From positions 186,001-250,000 of the forward strand of contig NZ_JANKBZ010000015.1 in the NCBI RefSeq assembly GCF_024623785.1: DNA of 64,000 bases, written 5' to 3'. The notes beneath the pieces were generated by a model. The model saw nothing but the letters and a program-made list of their open reading frames with translations, was not told the origin of the DNA and did no database searches. Source of the stretch: Archangium lipolyticum (GTDB lineage: Bacteria; Myxococcota; Myxococcia; Myxococcales; Myxococcaceae). The position numbers and the translations under genes are program-made. Shown here piece by piece: positions 17,204-26,142 of this stretch. The number at the start of each line of letters is the position of its first letter. Positions within the stretch are counted from its first letter, which is position 1.

Positions 17204-18865
17204 CTACTCGCGCCGCGAGCCCGGCGGGGCCACCACGTTCTCCGCGGGCTTGCCGGCTGGCGCGGAGAACGCCGCGTTGCCCCAGGGCGAGGCCACCTCC
17301 GGTGGGAGGAGGGCCTCGGCGCGCAGCACGGGCAGTCCGTTCGGCTGCCGCTGGAGGAAGGCGATGAGCTTCTCGCGAACCAGGCACCGCAGGTCGAACG
17401 CCTTGCCCGCGTCCGACGCGCTCACCAGCACGCGCAGCGTCATCGTCCGCTCGCTGCACCCCGTCACCTGCACCCCCTGCGCCTTGCCGTCCCACAGCTC
17501 GCGGCCCTCCTCCCGGAGGATGCGCGCGAGCTCGGTACGCACCGCGCCCACGTCCGTCTTGTAGTCCGCGTACAGCTCCGCCGTGCCGAGGATCTCCGTC
17601 GACGTCCTGCTCCAGTTCTGGAAGGGCTTGTCGAGGAAGTAGCTCATCGGCACCACCAGCCGCCGCAGGTCCCACACCTTCACCACCACATAGGAGAGGG
17701 TGATCTCCTCGATCCACCCCCACTCGTTCTCCACGATGACGGTGTCGCCGATGCGCACCGGCTGGGTGATGGAGAGTTGGATGCCGCCCAGCAGCGTGGA
17801 GATGGACTTCTGCGCCGCCAGGCCGACGACGAGGCCCGCGAGCCCCGCGGAGGCCAGCAGCGACACGCCCACGTTGCGTACGGCCTCGAACTGCAGGAGC
17901 AGCAGCGAGGCGGCGATGACATAGCTGGCCACCTCGACGATGCGGCGCATCACCGCGAGCTGGGTGCGCAGGCCTCGCACGCGCCCCACGTCCGCACCGG
18001 ACTCGCTGGCCACCTTCTGCTCGATGAAACCGGCGGCCAGCTTGACGAAGCGCACGACGAACCACGCCACCGCGATGATGACCAGTGAGCGCGCGAGCAG
18101 GTCCACCCCGTGCTGCGCGGGCGGTGGCAGCAGCAGCAGGCGCGAGCCCAGCGCCATCAGCACCGCCCCGAGTCCGTAGCGCACCGGACCCCGGCCCGCC
18201 GCGAGCAGCTGATCATCCCAACCGGACTTCGTCAGGCGCATGGCTCGCAGGCCCAGGCCATGGCCCCACCCCTCGAGCACCCGGCTCGCCAGCCCCGCCA
18301 CCCCCACCAGCAGCGCCAGGCCCAACCACTGCCACAGCTCCAGGATCCACAACGGGCGCACGAAGAGGAAGGGAGGCAGCACCTCCAGCATCGGCGAGCC
18401 ATGCTCGGCGAAGAGTGCATCGATGGCGCGGACCGTGTCCTCGCTGAACACCCAGAGAGAGGCACCCTCGGGCCCGTCCACCTTCCGCAGCCGGATGTCC
18501 CGCAGGCCCCGTCCGAGCGGAATCTTCCCGAGGCTGTCATGGAGCGCATCCGTGGGCTCCCCCTGCGGCTCCTGGCTGATGTGCGAGAAGTCGAACCACA
18601 ACGTGCGGTCCACCACGAACATCAACCGCAGCGCGAGCCGCTCGCCCTCGGCGCGCTGCTTCTCCTTTGGCAGATGTGACAACCACAGGTAGTGCGGCAT
18701 GCGAGCCAGGTCCCGGGCGTGCGTGGCATCCAGGAAGCCGGCCACCGTGGCCGCGGGCGTATGGCGATCCACCTCCGCGGGCACCTCACCCAGTCCCTCG
18801 TTGAGCGCGAGGCCGGTGGCCGGTGCCAGCAGCAACATCAGGAAGAAGACGAGGTATCGGTACAT
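17204..18865 (-). CDS. MscS-family mechanosensitive channel with an N-terminal exported domain
   Basis: A 553-residue protein. It has a signal peptide (about residues 1-20), a soluble region of about 135 residues and several membrane helices from about 165 to 330. The pore helix is a glycine/alanine-rich stretch (SAGLAGLVVGLAAQKS, about 352-367), followed by the MscS beta domain with 'PVRIGDTVIVENEWGWIEEI'-type sequence. A cytoplasmic alpha/beta domain follows, with a proline-rich tail. It would release solutes on hypo-osmotic shock. Placed 27 bases upstream of the OpuBA-like gene on the same strand, it forms a solute uptake/release group. Whether they share a transcript is not certain. Confidence 0.88.
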   Translation of the reverse strand: MYRYLVFFLMLLLAPATGLALNEGLGEVPAEVDRHTPAATVAGFLDATHARDLARMPHYLWLSHLPKEKQRAEGERLALRLMFVVDRTLWFDFSHISQEPQGEPTDALHDSLGKIPLGRGLRDIRLRKVDGPEGASLWVFSEDTVRAIDALFAEHGSPMLEVLPPFLFVRPLWILELWQWLGLALLVGVAGLASRVLEGWGHGLGLRAMRLTKSGWDDQLLAAGRGPVRYGLGAVLMALGSRLLLLPPPAQHGVDLLARSLVIIAVAWFVVRFVKLAAGFIEQKVASESGADVGRVRGLRTQLAVMRRIVEVASYVIAASLLLLQFEAVRNVGVSLLASAGLAGLVVGLAAQKSISTLLGGIQLSITQPVRIGDTVIVENEWGWIEEITLSYVVVKVWDLRRLVVPMSYFLDKPFQNWSRTSTEILGTAELYADYKTDVGAVRTELARILREEGRELWDGKAQGVQVTGCSERTMTLRVLVSASDAGKAFDLRCLVREKLIAFLQRQPNGLPVLRAEALLPPEVASPWGNAAFSAPAGKPAENVVAPPGSRRE

Positions 18866-18882
18866 CTCTCTCCCCTAAACTA

Positions 18883-18896
18883 ATTTGAGTTCAAAT
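18883..18896. promoter_or_regulatory. AT-rich palindrome just upstream of the mscS-like gene
   Basis: ATTTGA-GT-TCAAAT forms a 6-bp inverted repeat inside an AT-rich patch (18876-18902), unusual in this GC-rich genome. It lies 18 bases before the start codon of the channel gene. It could be a promoter core or an operator. No clear -35/-10 pair could be assigned. Confidence 0.35.
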
Positions 18897-18991
18897 CAAA
18901 TAGCGGAGGACGATTTCGTTCCCCACGAGCCCGGAAGAACCAACCGCTCGCCCTGCTGGCTGGTCGGAGGGTGCTGCTGCTCCGGCGGCCC

Positions 18992-19492
18992 CTACTTCTC
19001 ACAAGGGACGGAGGAACACTCGCCCCACATGCCGCGCCCGGCCCGCCGGGCCGAGGACTCCAGGGACTGGAACTCCGAGCGCCGCGACTCGCCCGCGGGA
19101 GCGATGTAGAGGACGCAGGCGTAGCCGCGCTCGGCGAGCAGTGCGTTCACCTCCTGCCCATCCACGCTCACGTACGCGAGCAGCCGCCCGTAGCGGTCCG
19201 TACACGCCTCTCCGTACCGCAACCGCACGACACGGCCCTCGACGAGCGAGCGGTTGAAGTCACGGGACTCGGCACCGAAACACTCGTGCTTGCCCCCCGT
19301 GCTCTCCGGAGTGTCCACGAGCAGGTAGCGCACGCGCTCGCCGCTCTGGAGCACCACGGTGTCACCGTCGATGACCCTCGACACCACACCGGCGCTCGGG
19401 CCACAGGCGGACTCCGAGCCGCATGCACACAGGACGATGAGCACGCACCCGAGCACCACCGCGAGCACCCGCCAGGCACTCACGGCGCGCAT
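18992..19492 (-). CDS. Secreted thermonuclease (staphylococcal nuclease fold)
   Basis: A 166-residue protein with an N-terminal export signal (hydrophobic core VLAVVLGCVLIVLCAC; the Cys may be a lipidation site, but the lipobox is imperfect). The SNase domain shows VIDGDTVVL (metal-binding Asp residues), the RYLLVDTPE segment (Asp and Glu of the active site) and RYGRLLAYV (second Arg of the site). Extra Cys pairs suggest disulfides. It cleaves DNA and RNA in a Ca-dependent manner in known members. Its start overlaps the end of the lamin-tail gene by 13 bases, so it is the third gene of a probable operon with that gene and the HhH-barrel gene. Confidence 0.88.
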   Translation of the reverse strand: MRAVSAWRVLAVVLGCVLIVLCACGSESACGPSAGVVSRVIDGDTVVLQSGERVRYLLVDTPESTGGKHECFGAESRDFNRSLVEGRVVRLRYGEACTDRYGRLLAYVSVDGQEVNALLAERGYACVLYIAPAGESRRSEFQSLESSARRAGRGMWGECSSVPCEK

Positions 19493-20691
19493 GGACGGTT
19501 CTCCGCACCGGGAGTGCCCCGGTCCACCGCGTTGTAGAGAACGCCCCCGGGTGTCGAGCAGAAGCTCCCCGCCTCATCATTGCGCACGGCGTCCTTCCGC
19601 GTGGGATCGAGCTGCCGGGACACGCCGGGGAGCGAAGTGCCCGTCCAGGTCACTTCATCGAGCAGCGTCCCATTCAGGGACAACCGCAGCGCATGGGTTC
19701 CCCCGCTGTTGCTCAGACCGAAGGAAAAGGTCGCCAACACGGACCGCACGCCCCCGTTGGTCGAGGACTCCCTGCTCCGCGCGAACACCACCTGGGTACC
19801 ACCCCTCACCTCCAGGCACTGCCTGTCATTGAGCAGGGTTCCCCCACCGCTCTCGTCCGAGAGCAACACCCCATTGAGGTCCACATCTCGCAGGGCATGC
19901 ACCTCCACCCACTCTCCCTGCGCATCCGCCACGGCCTTCGGATCGGACATGACCTCGGTGATGACCAGCTCACCAGGACCAGGGCGCGACACGGGCCGGA
20001 GCGTGCCCATGCCAGGAGACAGACACGTGTCCCCGGGCACACCCGCATCCGCGGTCCCCCCCGCATCGACGGACACACCTCCATCCCCGCCTCCAGGCGG
20101 ATTCGCACAGGGCGGGTTCGCGGTCCCGGGGCTCGCCCGTGGGCCACTGCCCGAGCCGGGCGCGGGTGCATCACACCAACGGCTCGTGTCGTCATTGTCG
20201 AGCGCATCCGGCACGAGCCTTCCGTCGTAGATGCGCGCCACACCCGAGCGGAGCGGCGCGATGTAATGCACCTCGTCCACGACGACATCTCCACAGCGCA
20301 GACCGATGAGCCCACCCGTGTTGCCCAGGGAGCCCAGCGTGTCGCCGTACGAGTGATTCACATGGGCCGGCAACTGCTCGACGCGCACGTCCCCGAGCAC
20401 CCGGTAGCCCCTCGCATCCACCGGCATGGACTCCTCGAAGAGGTATGCCCGCTCCTGCGAGCCATCCAAGCGCGCCGCGTAGAGCAACAGCCCCTTCAGG
20501 TCCACCGCCGCGCTCCCCGGGTTGTGGAGCTCCATCCACTCCTGTCCGGTGTCCGCGCCCGCCGGGTCCGGCAGCAGCTCGGTGATGACGACATCTCCGG
20601 GCCTCCATCCCTCACAGGATGGCTCCACTTCATCGAAAGACAGACCACAGGCGCTGCTCGCGAGCGCCAGGGCCAGGACAGCACGAGACAT
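19480..20691 (-). CDS. Surface protein with two lamin-tail (LTD) domains
   Basis: A 403-residue exported protein. The N-terminus is a short signal ending in SSAC, possibly a lipoprotein though the lipobox is weak. Two lamin-tail domains are visible: one beginning PGDVVITELLPDP (about residue 29) with 'EWMELHNPGS', and one beginning PGELVITEVMSDP (about 235) with 'EWVEVHAL'. They are joined by an Asp/Gly/Ala-rich linker. Bacterial LTD domains are extracellular immunoglobulin-like folds, often found next to nucleases. The ATG at 20691 follows the upstream stop by 32 bases; an in-frame start at 20841 lies inside the upstream gene and is unlikely. It lies between the HhH-barrel gene and the nuclease gene. 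Confidence 0.82.
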   Translation of the reverse strand: MSRAVLALALASSACGLSFDEVEPSCEGWRPGDVVITELLPDPAGADTGQEWMELHNPGSAAVDLKGLLLYAARLDGSQERAYLFEESMPVDARGYRVLGDVRVEQLPAHVNHSYGDTLGSLGNTGGLIGLRCGDVVVDEVHYIAPLRSGVARIYDGRLVPDALDNDDTSRWCDAPAPGSGSGPRASPGTANPPCANPPGGGDGGVSVDAGGTADAGVPGDTCLSPGMGTLRPVSRPGPGELVITEVMSDPKAVADAQGEWVEVHALRDVDLNGVLLSDESGGGTLLNDRQCLEVRGGTQVVFARSRESSTNGGVRSVLATFSFGLSNSGGTHALRLSLNGTLLDEVTWTGTSLPGVSRQLDPTRKDAVRNDEAGSFCSTPGGVLYNAVDRGTPGAENRPCAP

Positions 20692-20723
20692 GACAACGTG
20701 TTTCTCCACGATCGGCTCCAGAC

Positions 20724-22907
20724 TCAGAAACGGCTCTCCAACTCCAGACGGAAGAGGTGCTGCGGCGGCTCGGGGGGCGTGAGCGAGCCCTCGGGGGACT
20801 TCAGGTCCAGCGCGAGCTCGTACCGCCCGCGTGCGCTCCACCCGGGCAGGACCGCCCAGGCCACCTCCAACGAGGTGCGCAGCGCTTGCGTCAGCCGGGT
20901 GTTCTCGGACAGGTCCTCGTCCCGCCAGCTCGCGCGCCCGTGCAGGCGCAGGGACGGCAGCGGCCGGAAGAGGAGCTCCAGCACGGCACGCCCATCCTTC
21001 CGCAAGCCCCTGGGCTGACGGCGGCTGCCCATCAGGGTGTGCTGGTACTGCACGGCGAGCGTCAGCGCCTCGGAGGCCTCGAGCCGCACGCGTCCCGCGA
21101 CGCCGTACTGCTCACCCGCGCAGGGAATCGGCTCTCCGGTGGACAGGGTCCCGTCATTGCCCTCGAAGCACAGCTCCGGCCCGTTGCGCCCGAGGTCCTT
21201 GTTGCGATGCTCCACCCACACCGAGGGCTGGAGCTCCGGTACACCCGTGAAGTCCACCCGGGCGGAGGTGCGCAGGTGGAAGACGCCGGGCGCCTCGCCA
21301 CCGGGAGGCTGCGTCCACACGTCCACCCGACCCGAGAGCCGCCACGCCCCCTCCACCGTGCGGTGCAGGTAGCGCAGCCGGGCACCCAGCTCGTTGCTCG
21401 CGCGCAGGCCCTCGGACTCGTCGGGGCTGGAGACGGCGCGGCTGTAGGGGTTGTCGAAGTCCCGCCCGTAGTAGCGCAGCGTCAGCTCCCACTCCTGGCC
21501 CGGGTCTCCGAGCACGGTGCGCTGGACGGCGCCGAAACCTCCGCGCGGCTGTCCGGAAAGGCCCGCGAAGCTCCGCGCGCCCTCGAAGAAGAGGTCCACC
21601 GGCCCGAGGCCCCATGCGGCATCCGCGCCCACCGCGCCGTAACCGCCACCCATGGGGTAGCGAGCGCTCTCCCGGAAGTCGAGCACCGCGCCCTCCACCG
21701 CCCACACCGGCCAGGCTCCCCAGGCCGTCACCCCCACCCGGGTGCGAGGAGAGACACCCAGGGAGACATGGCCGCCCCCGGCCACCTCGTGGAACACGTC
21801 CGGCAGGGTGCGCGAGACGAAGCGCGCGGGCCCCGGCACCTGCTTCCCGGGGAGCACGGCGAGCACCTCCGGCGCCCGGCACCCCTCCGTGCGCGAGCCC
21901 TGGCAGTCCTTCCGGTCGAACAGCTCGTACTGGGAGAGGTCGCGCGACTGGTGCGAGCCGAAGCCGGTGAGGGACAGCTCCAGTCCCTCCACCTGCCCGT
22001 GCACGGTGCCCACCACGCCGCGAAAGCCTTCCGTCCAGCCGAAGTCCGGGGTGACGCGGCCCTGGGCCTCCTCGCCCACGCATGCGCCCGTTCCCGACAA
22101 CACACAGCGCTTCTCGGGAGTGCCAGGCGTGAGGAAGCTCTCATCGGGAACGAAGCCCTCCGGCGCCGGACGGCCCGTGGTGTCGAGGGTGAGTCGCTGT
22201 CCGAAGCCCAACCGGTACGTGCCCACCAGCACCGAGGCGTGCTCGCCCGCCCAGCGCACGTGGAATTTCGGCGCACGGGGCGTCACGCTGGGGAGCTCGG
22301 CCACCAGCACGCGGCGTCGCGAGTCCAGGCGCACGGAGCCCAGGCGCCGCCGGGTGAGCGAGAGCACGCCTCCACCTCGCAAGCCCAGGGGGCCCTCGGC
22401 CTGGCCCTGGAGCAGCACCGGAGGTACCAACGCATCCGCCGCGGCGTACGCGGTCAGCAGGCGCAGCCGCCCGGAGACGTCCCACGCCCCGCGCGCCTCT
22501 TCCACCAGGAAGGGCCTCAGCCGGCGGAGCTCCGCCGCGGAGAGCACCCCGGCCTCCACCAGCTCTCCCGGCGAGAAAACCCCCTCCCGCCGCGCCCGGT
22601 ACGCGAGGAGCGCATCCACCTGCGCCCAGGTGAGGCCCGGCAACGAGTACAGCGCCTCGCGCGTGGCCGTGCGGAGGTCCACCCCCGTGCGCAGCAGGTC
22701 CAGCAGCGTGTCGAAGCTCTCCCGCGACAGCACCCCGTCCTCGAAGAGCGCTCGCAGGTCCGTCTCGTCGTCGATGGCGAGCCCGGCCTCGTATGGCTCG
22801 GCGCGCGCGCCCGGCGCGGCGAGGAGGGTGCAGGCAATCAGCAGGGCAAACAGGCAGGCGTGTCGCACGGAGCCGGCGCTCTGCACGAAGGAGACCAACG
22901 AGGACAC
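20724..22907 (-). CDS. Outer-membrane beta-barrel with N-terminal helix-hairpin-helix (ComEA-like) region
   Basis: About 727 residues. A signal peptide (core ACLFALLIACTLLAA, cleavage after ARA) is followed by an HhH region with LYSLPGLTWAQVDALLAYR and then GVFSPGELVEAGVLSAAELR, like the DNA-binding repeats of ComEA. The remaining about 580 residues are amphipathic strands with alternating aromatic/small residues and end in an aromatic residue (LELESRF), the usual outer-membrane barrel terminus. The start is uncertain: GTG at 22907 is chosen (GGTGGGG upstream), but GTG 22868 gives the most compact signal peptide and ATG 23039 the longest frame. Similar HhH-barrels are known from Bacteroidetes. 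A role in binding or passing extracellular DNA is an inference from the HhH motif and the nuclease in the same operon. Confidence 0.75.
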   Translation of the reverse strand: MSSLVSFVQSAGSVRHACLFALLIACTLLAAPGARAEPYEAGLAIDDETDLRALFEDGVLSRESFDTLLDLLRTGVDLRTATREALYSLPGLTWAQVDALLAYRARREGVFSPGELVEAGVLSAAELRRLRPFLVEEARGAWDVSGRLRLLTAYAAADALVPPVLLQGQAEGPLGLRGGGVLSLTRRRLGSVRLDSRRRVLVAELPSVTPRAPKFHVRWAGEHASVLVGTYRLGFGQRLTLDTTGRPAPEGFVPDESFLTPGTPEKRCVLSGTGACVGEEAQGRVTPDFGWTEGFRGVVGTVHGQVEGLELSLTGFGSHQSRDLSQYELFDRKDCQGSRTEGCRAPEVLAVLPGKQVPGPARFVSRTLPDVFHEVAGGGHVSLGVSPRTRVGVTAWGAWPVWAVEGAVLDFRESARYPMGGGYGAVGADAAWGLGPVDLFFEGARSFAGLSGQPRGGFGAVQRTVLGDPGQEWELTLRYYGRDFDNPYSRAVSSPDESEGLRASNELGARLRYLHRTVEGAWRLSGRVDVWTQPPGGEAPGVFHLRTSARVDFTGVPELQPSVWVEHRNKDLGRNGPELCFEGNDGTLSTGEPIPCAGEQYGVAGRVRLEASEALTLAVQYQHTLMGSRRQPRGLRKDGRAVLELLFRPLPSLRLHGRASWRDEDLSENTRLTQALRTSLEVAWAVLPGWSARGRYELALDLKSPEGSLTPPEPPQHLFRLELESRF

Positions 22908-23075
22908 CTCGGAGACCCCACCTGCGAGGTGTCCCGGAGGGGGACAGCCATCCAGACAGCGGACCCGGACCGACGCGGACCCACACTTCGGGCGTAGCGA
23001 GGACATCCGCGAGAGGGTTGGCCGGGAGCGCCGGGCCATCTATCTTCGAACCCAGCCGCTCGTCGGCGTCCCCCC

Positions 23076-23846
23076 ATGGGTCACGTGCACATCATCCGAG
23101 ACTTCGCCTCCCCCCAGGAGGGCTTCGCCCGCACCGTGCGCATCTACACGCCGGAAGGGTACGACCAGGCCCCCCACCACCGCTTCCCCGTCCTCTACAT
23201 GCACGACGGGCAGAACGTCTTCGCGCATCCCGAGTCGGCCCTCTTCGACACCTGGTGCGCCAACCTCGTCCTGGAGCACATGGTGGGCGAGGGCCAGGAG
23301 CCATGGATCATCGTGGGCATCGACTCGGGCCCGGGGCGCATGAGGGAGTACTCGCCCTGGGACGATCCGAGCGTCAACGTGAACGGCGGTGGCGAGGCCT
23401 ACTCGCGCTTCCTCGTCGAGACGCTCAAGCCCTACGTCGATGGCGTCTACCGGACGCGCCAGGGCCCCGAGTGGACGGGCATCATGGGCTCATCGCTGGG
23501 CGGGCTGATGTCGCTCTACCTGGGCTGGAGGAACCCCGAGGTGTTCGGCCGCATCGGGGCGCTGTCGCCCTCGGTGATGTGGAGCCAGTACAAGCTGTTC
23601 CAGCACTGGACGGCGCACTCGCGGCGCTGGACGCGCATCTACCTGGACGCCGGGACGCACGAGTGGATCGACCCGGGTGGCGTCCCGCTGCCCTACGGCG
23701 AGGCCACGCGCGACTTCTACTTCCACCTCAAGGGGCTGGGTTACGCCGACCACGAGGTGGCGCTGGTGCTCGAGCCGGAAGGCCAGCACCACGAGCGGGA
23801 CTGGCAGCGGCGGCTTCCGTTCGCCATGCGCTGGCTGCTCGGGTGA
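23076..23846 (+). CDS. Alpha/beta-hydrolase esterase (putative esterase/Fes-like)
   Basis: A 256-residue protein of the esterase D / enterochelin-esterase-like group. The FPVLYMHDGQNVF segment forms the oxyanion region. The nucleophile elbow is GSSLGG within TGIMGSSLGGLMSLY. A late acidic residue and His in 'EGQHHERDWQRRLP' complete the probable triad. No signal peptide is visible. It is divergent from the HhH-barrel gene and followed 10 bases later by a DUF2378 gene on the same strand. The substrate is unknown; esters of hydroxy or phenolic acids are typical in the family. Confidence 0.85.
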   Translation: MGHVHIIRDFASPQEGFARTVRIYTPEGYDQAPHHRFPVLYMHDGQNVFAHPESALFDTWCANLVLEHMVGEGQEPWIIVGIDSGPGRMREYSPWDDPSVNVNGGGEAYSRFLVETLKPYVDGVYRTRQGPEWTGIMGSSLGGLMSLYLGWRNPEVFGRIGALSPSVMWSQYKLFQHWTAHSRRWTRIYLDAGTHEWIDPGGVPLPYGEATRDFYFHLKGLGYADHEVALVLEPEGQHHERDWQRRLPFAMRWLLG

Positions 23847-23856
23847 CGAGGTCCGG

Positions 23857-24426
23857 ATGCGGCCCCGCGAAGTGAAGGGGGAAGACCGGATGGTCTTCGT
23901 CCAGGTGGTGGAGGGTCTGCTCCGGCACGGAGTGGGAGAGCGGGTGACGCCGCGCATGCGGGAGCGCCTGCGCCAGGCGGGGTTGGATCTGGATCGGCCG
24001 CTGTTGCCGGCCTACCGGTTGGACATGTGGAAGCACTGCCTCCACATCATCATCGCGGAGGTGTACCCGGGAGTGCCTCGCGAGGAGGCCTTCCGCCAGC
24101 TGGCGGCGCGGCACGTGGAGGGCTACGGCCAGACGCTGGTGGGCCGCGCGCTGCTGCGGCTGTTGCGGCTGCTCGGGCCCAAGCGCACGGTGCACAGGAT
24201 GGTGCAGGCGCTGCGCTCCTCGGACAACTACACCGAGGTGCAGCTCAAGGAGCTGGGGCCGAGCAGGTACGAGATGTGGATGAACTCGGTGCTGGACGCG
24301 CCGGGCTATGCCGAGGAGCTCTTCACCAGCTTCCTGAGGGTGAGCGGCGCGGAGGAGCCACGGGTGGTCATCGTGCACAGGGAGGAGGAGGGCACCACGT
24401 ACCTCCTCAGCTGGAAGGAGCGCTGA
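23857..24426 (+). CDS. DUF2378 (TIGR02265) family protein
   Basis: A 189-residue member of a family expanded in myxobacteria and of unknown function. Recognisable marks are 'VFVQVVEGLLRHG' near the start, 'GLDLDRPLLPAYRLDMWKHC' and 'NYTEVQL' followed by 'YEMWMNSVLDAPGY'. The ATG at 23857 is used; an internal ATG at 23890 with a stronger AGGGGGAAG site would remove 11 residues and still keep the whole domain. It is probably co-transcribed with the esterase. It has no membrane segment. A second paralogue lies at 53660-54235. Confidence 0.85.
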   Translation: MRPREVKGEDRMVFVQVVEGLLRHGVGERVTPRMRERLRQAGLDLDRPLLPAYRLDMWKHCLHIIIAEVYPGVPREEAFRQLAARHVEGYGQTLVGRALLRLLRLLGPKRTVHRMVQALRSSDNYTEVQLKELGPSRYEMWMNSVLDAPGYAEELFTSFLRVSGAEEPRVVIVHREEEGTTYLLSWKER

Positions 24427-24432
24427 GGGCCG

Positions 24433-25593
24433 TCAGGCCGTGGCCTGGATGAGGCGAACGGCGTCCTGGGTGGCGGCGAGGCTGTCGTGGCGGGTGAGGT
24501 ACATCTCGTTGCCCATGGCGCTGTGGAAGACGGAGGGCATCTCGCGATGCATCAGCAGCGCATCGCCGAGCTTCGCCACCAGCTCGGAGTGGGAGTAGCG
24601 GTAGCGTTTGGAGGCGCGCCGGGCGGTGTGACAGACGTGGTAGCGAGGCGTGTAACGGAAGTCGCGCACGTCATCGCCGGTGAGGATGCGGGTCCAGAGC
24701 CGGTACACGTCGATGTCGCACGCGTAGTTCATCATGTCCGTCATGTAGCCGCCGGGCGGACGCAGGTTGGCCTCGAGGGCGACGTAGCTGCCATCGGAGA
24801 GCCGGAAGAACTCGAGGTGGAACCAGCGCTCGCGCAGGCCGAGCGCGGCCACGGCACGGCGGCCGAGCGTCTCGAGCGCGGGAGGAATCTCCTTGAGGCT
24901 CCAGAAGGAGATGTCGCGCTGTTCGAGGACGACCTCCATGACGCCGTCGCTGTACTCGTGGCTGAGGCGGAAGACGATGTGGCCGTCGCGGTCCACGAGC
25001 CCGTCATAGGTGACGATGGTGCCGCGGACGAAGGCCTGGGCCACGTAGCCGGGGAGGGGCGCGGAGAGGGCGGCGTCGACGTCGGCGTCGGAGGAGACCT
25101 TGAAGGTGCGGGCGGCGCCAACACCCACGTCGGGCTTGAGGACGAGCGGGTAGCCGACCTTCGTGGCGAAGGCCTTCACTCCGGCGGCGTCCTTGACGGG
25201 GATGCCATCGGGGTGGGGGACGCCGGCATTCTTGAAGACATCGTGCATGCCGAGCTTGGTGCGCAGGCGGGCGATGTCGGCGGGGAGGAGGCCGGGGACG
25301 TGGAAGTCCTGACGGAGACGGGCCTCGACCTCGAGCCAGGTCTCGTTGAGGGAGTCGATGCGATCGATACGGCCATGGCGCCAGGTGAGGTAGCCGGTGG
25401 CGCGCAGGAGGGCGTCGTAGTCGTTGAGGTTGGGGGTGAAGAAGTACTCGGAGAGGGACTCGCGCAGCTCGTGGCGGAGGGAGTCGTAGGGGGTATCGCC
25501 GATGCCCAGGACATTGACACCGCGCTCGCGCAGGGCGGTGACGAAGTGGAAGAACTGAGGGGGGAAGTGAGGGGAGATGAAGACGACGTTCAT
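24433..25593 (-). CDS. ATP-grasp domain enzyme
   Basis: A 386-residue protein. An N-terminal nucleotide-binding-like fold (MNVVFISPHFPPQF) is followed by the ATP-grasp core: 'KVGYPLVLKPDVGVGAARTFKV' (nucleotide-binding Lys and Gly-rich loop, about 145-165), 'YVAQAFVRG', then the metal-binding stretch HLEFFRLSDGSYVALEANLRPPGG (Glu and Asn residues). These enzymes join a carboxylate to an amine or thiol through an acyl-phosphate. The actual substrates cannot be told. The ATG at 25593 begins the conserved domain, but no strong ribosome site precedes it. Nothing nearby indicates a biosynthetic cluster. It ends 6 bases from the convergent DUF2378 gene. Confidence 0.8.
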   Translation of the reverse strand: MNVVFISPHFPPQFFHFVTALRERGVNVLGIGDTPYDSLRHELRESLSEYFFTPNLNDYDALLRATGYLTWRHGRIDRIDSLNETWLEVEARLRQDFHVPGLLPADIARLRTKLGMHDVFKNAGVPHPDGIPVKDAAGVKAFATKVGYPLVLKPDVGVGAARTFKVSSDADVDAALSAPLPGYVAQAFVRGTIVTYDGLVDRDGHIVFRLSHEYSDGVMEVVLEQRDISFWSLKEIPPALETLGRRAVAALGLRERWFHLEFFRLSDGSYVALEANLRPPGGYMTDMMNYACDIDVYRLWTRILTGDDVRDFRYTPRYHVCHTARRASKRYRYSHSELVAKLGDALLMHREMPSVFHSAMGNEMYLTRHDSLAATQDAVRLIQATA

Positions 25594-25696
25594 GGGCGGG
25601 CTCGGGCGGGCCTCCTGCGCGACGGGAGCACCATAGCGCGACCCGGGACGCGGCCCACATTCAGGCCCGAGCGGAGGTGAGAACCCGCACACCCGC

Positions 25697-25799
25697 CCTC
25701 CCTCTCCCGCCGGGAGAGGGCCGGGGTGAGGGTACCCGGCCCTTGGGCAACCAACCGTGTATGCCCCCTCTCCCTCTGGGAGAGGGCTGGGGTGAGGGT
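25697..25799. repeat. Dispersed palindromic repeat doublet (copies R1 and R2)
   Basis: Two units about 67 bp apart, at about 25697-25735 and 25764-25799. Each consists of a CCCTCTCCC / GGGAGAGGG palindrome followed by a GGGGTGAGGGT arm. Related units occur at 26346-26449, 56692-56793 and 62400-62438. This is a REP/BIME-like intergenic element. Both units point the same way, opposite to R3/R4. Confidence 0.85.
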
Positions 25800-25842
25800 C
25801 TACCCGGACTGAACACGGGTGCTCCCGTCCCCCCGCCAGTGC

Positions 25843-26142
25843 TCAGGAGCCCGGGGCTCGTCCACCGAGCACGGGAACGAGCCGCTCGCGAACCTCCTTC
25901 AGGTATGCGGAGAGGCCCGTCTTCCCACCGCGCTCATCAAGCACCGAGAGGGACGTTTCCTCCAGGCATGCGCGCACGCGCTCCCCGTCACCTAGAGTGA
26001 GGGCCTCCAGGGCGACCTTGGCGTCTTTCTTGGCGCCATGCTCACGCGCGGTCAGTTGGTGTGCCTCGCGAACAGGATGAAAAGAGAGCCGCTGTCTCTC
26101 GGCTTCGAGCCGGGCCGCCTCCTCCGCGTTCCTGGGCTTCAT
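25843..26142 (-). CDS. Small hypothetical ORF beside the AAA ATPase remnant
   Basis: A 99-residue frame of charged, helical composition (MKPRNAEEAARL at the start), not recognised. It overlaps the tail of the ATPase remnant by about 100 bases in another frame, more than normal operon overlaps. It may therefore be a decayed partner gene, or the frameshifted end of the same remnant. No convincing ribosome site precedes its ATG. Function unknown; it may not be expressed. Confidence 0.4.
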   Translation of the reverse strand: MKPRNAEEAARLEAERQRLSFHPVREAHQLTAREHGAKKDAKVALEALTLGDGERVRACLEETSLSVLDERGGKTGLSAYLKEVRERLVPVLGGRAPGS

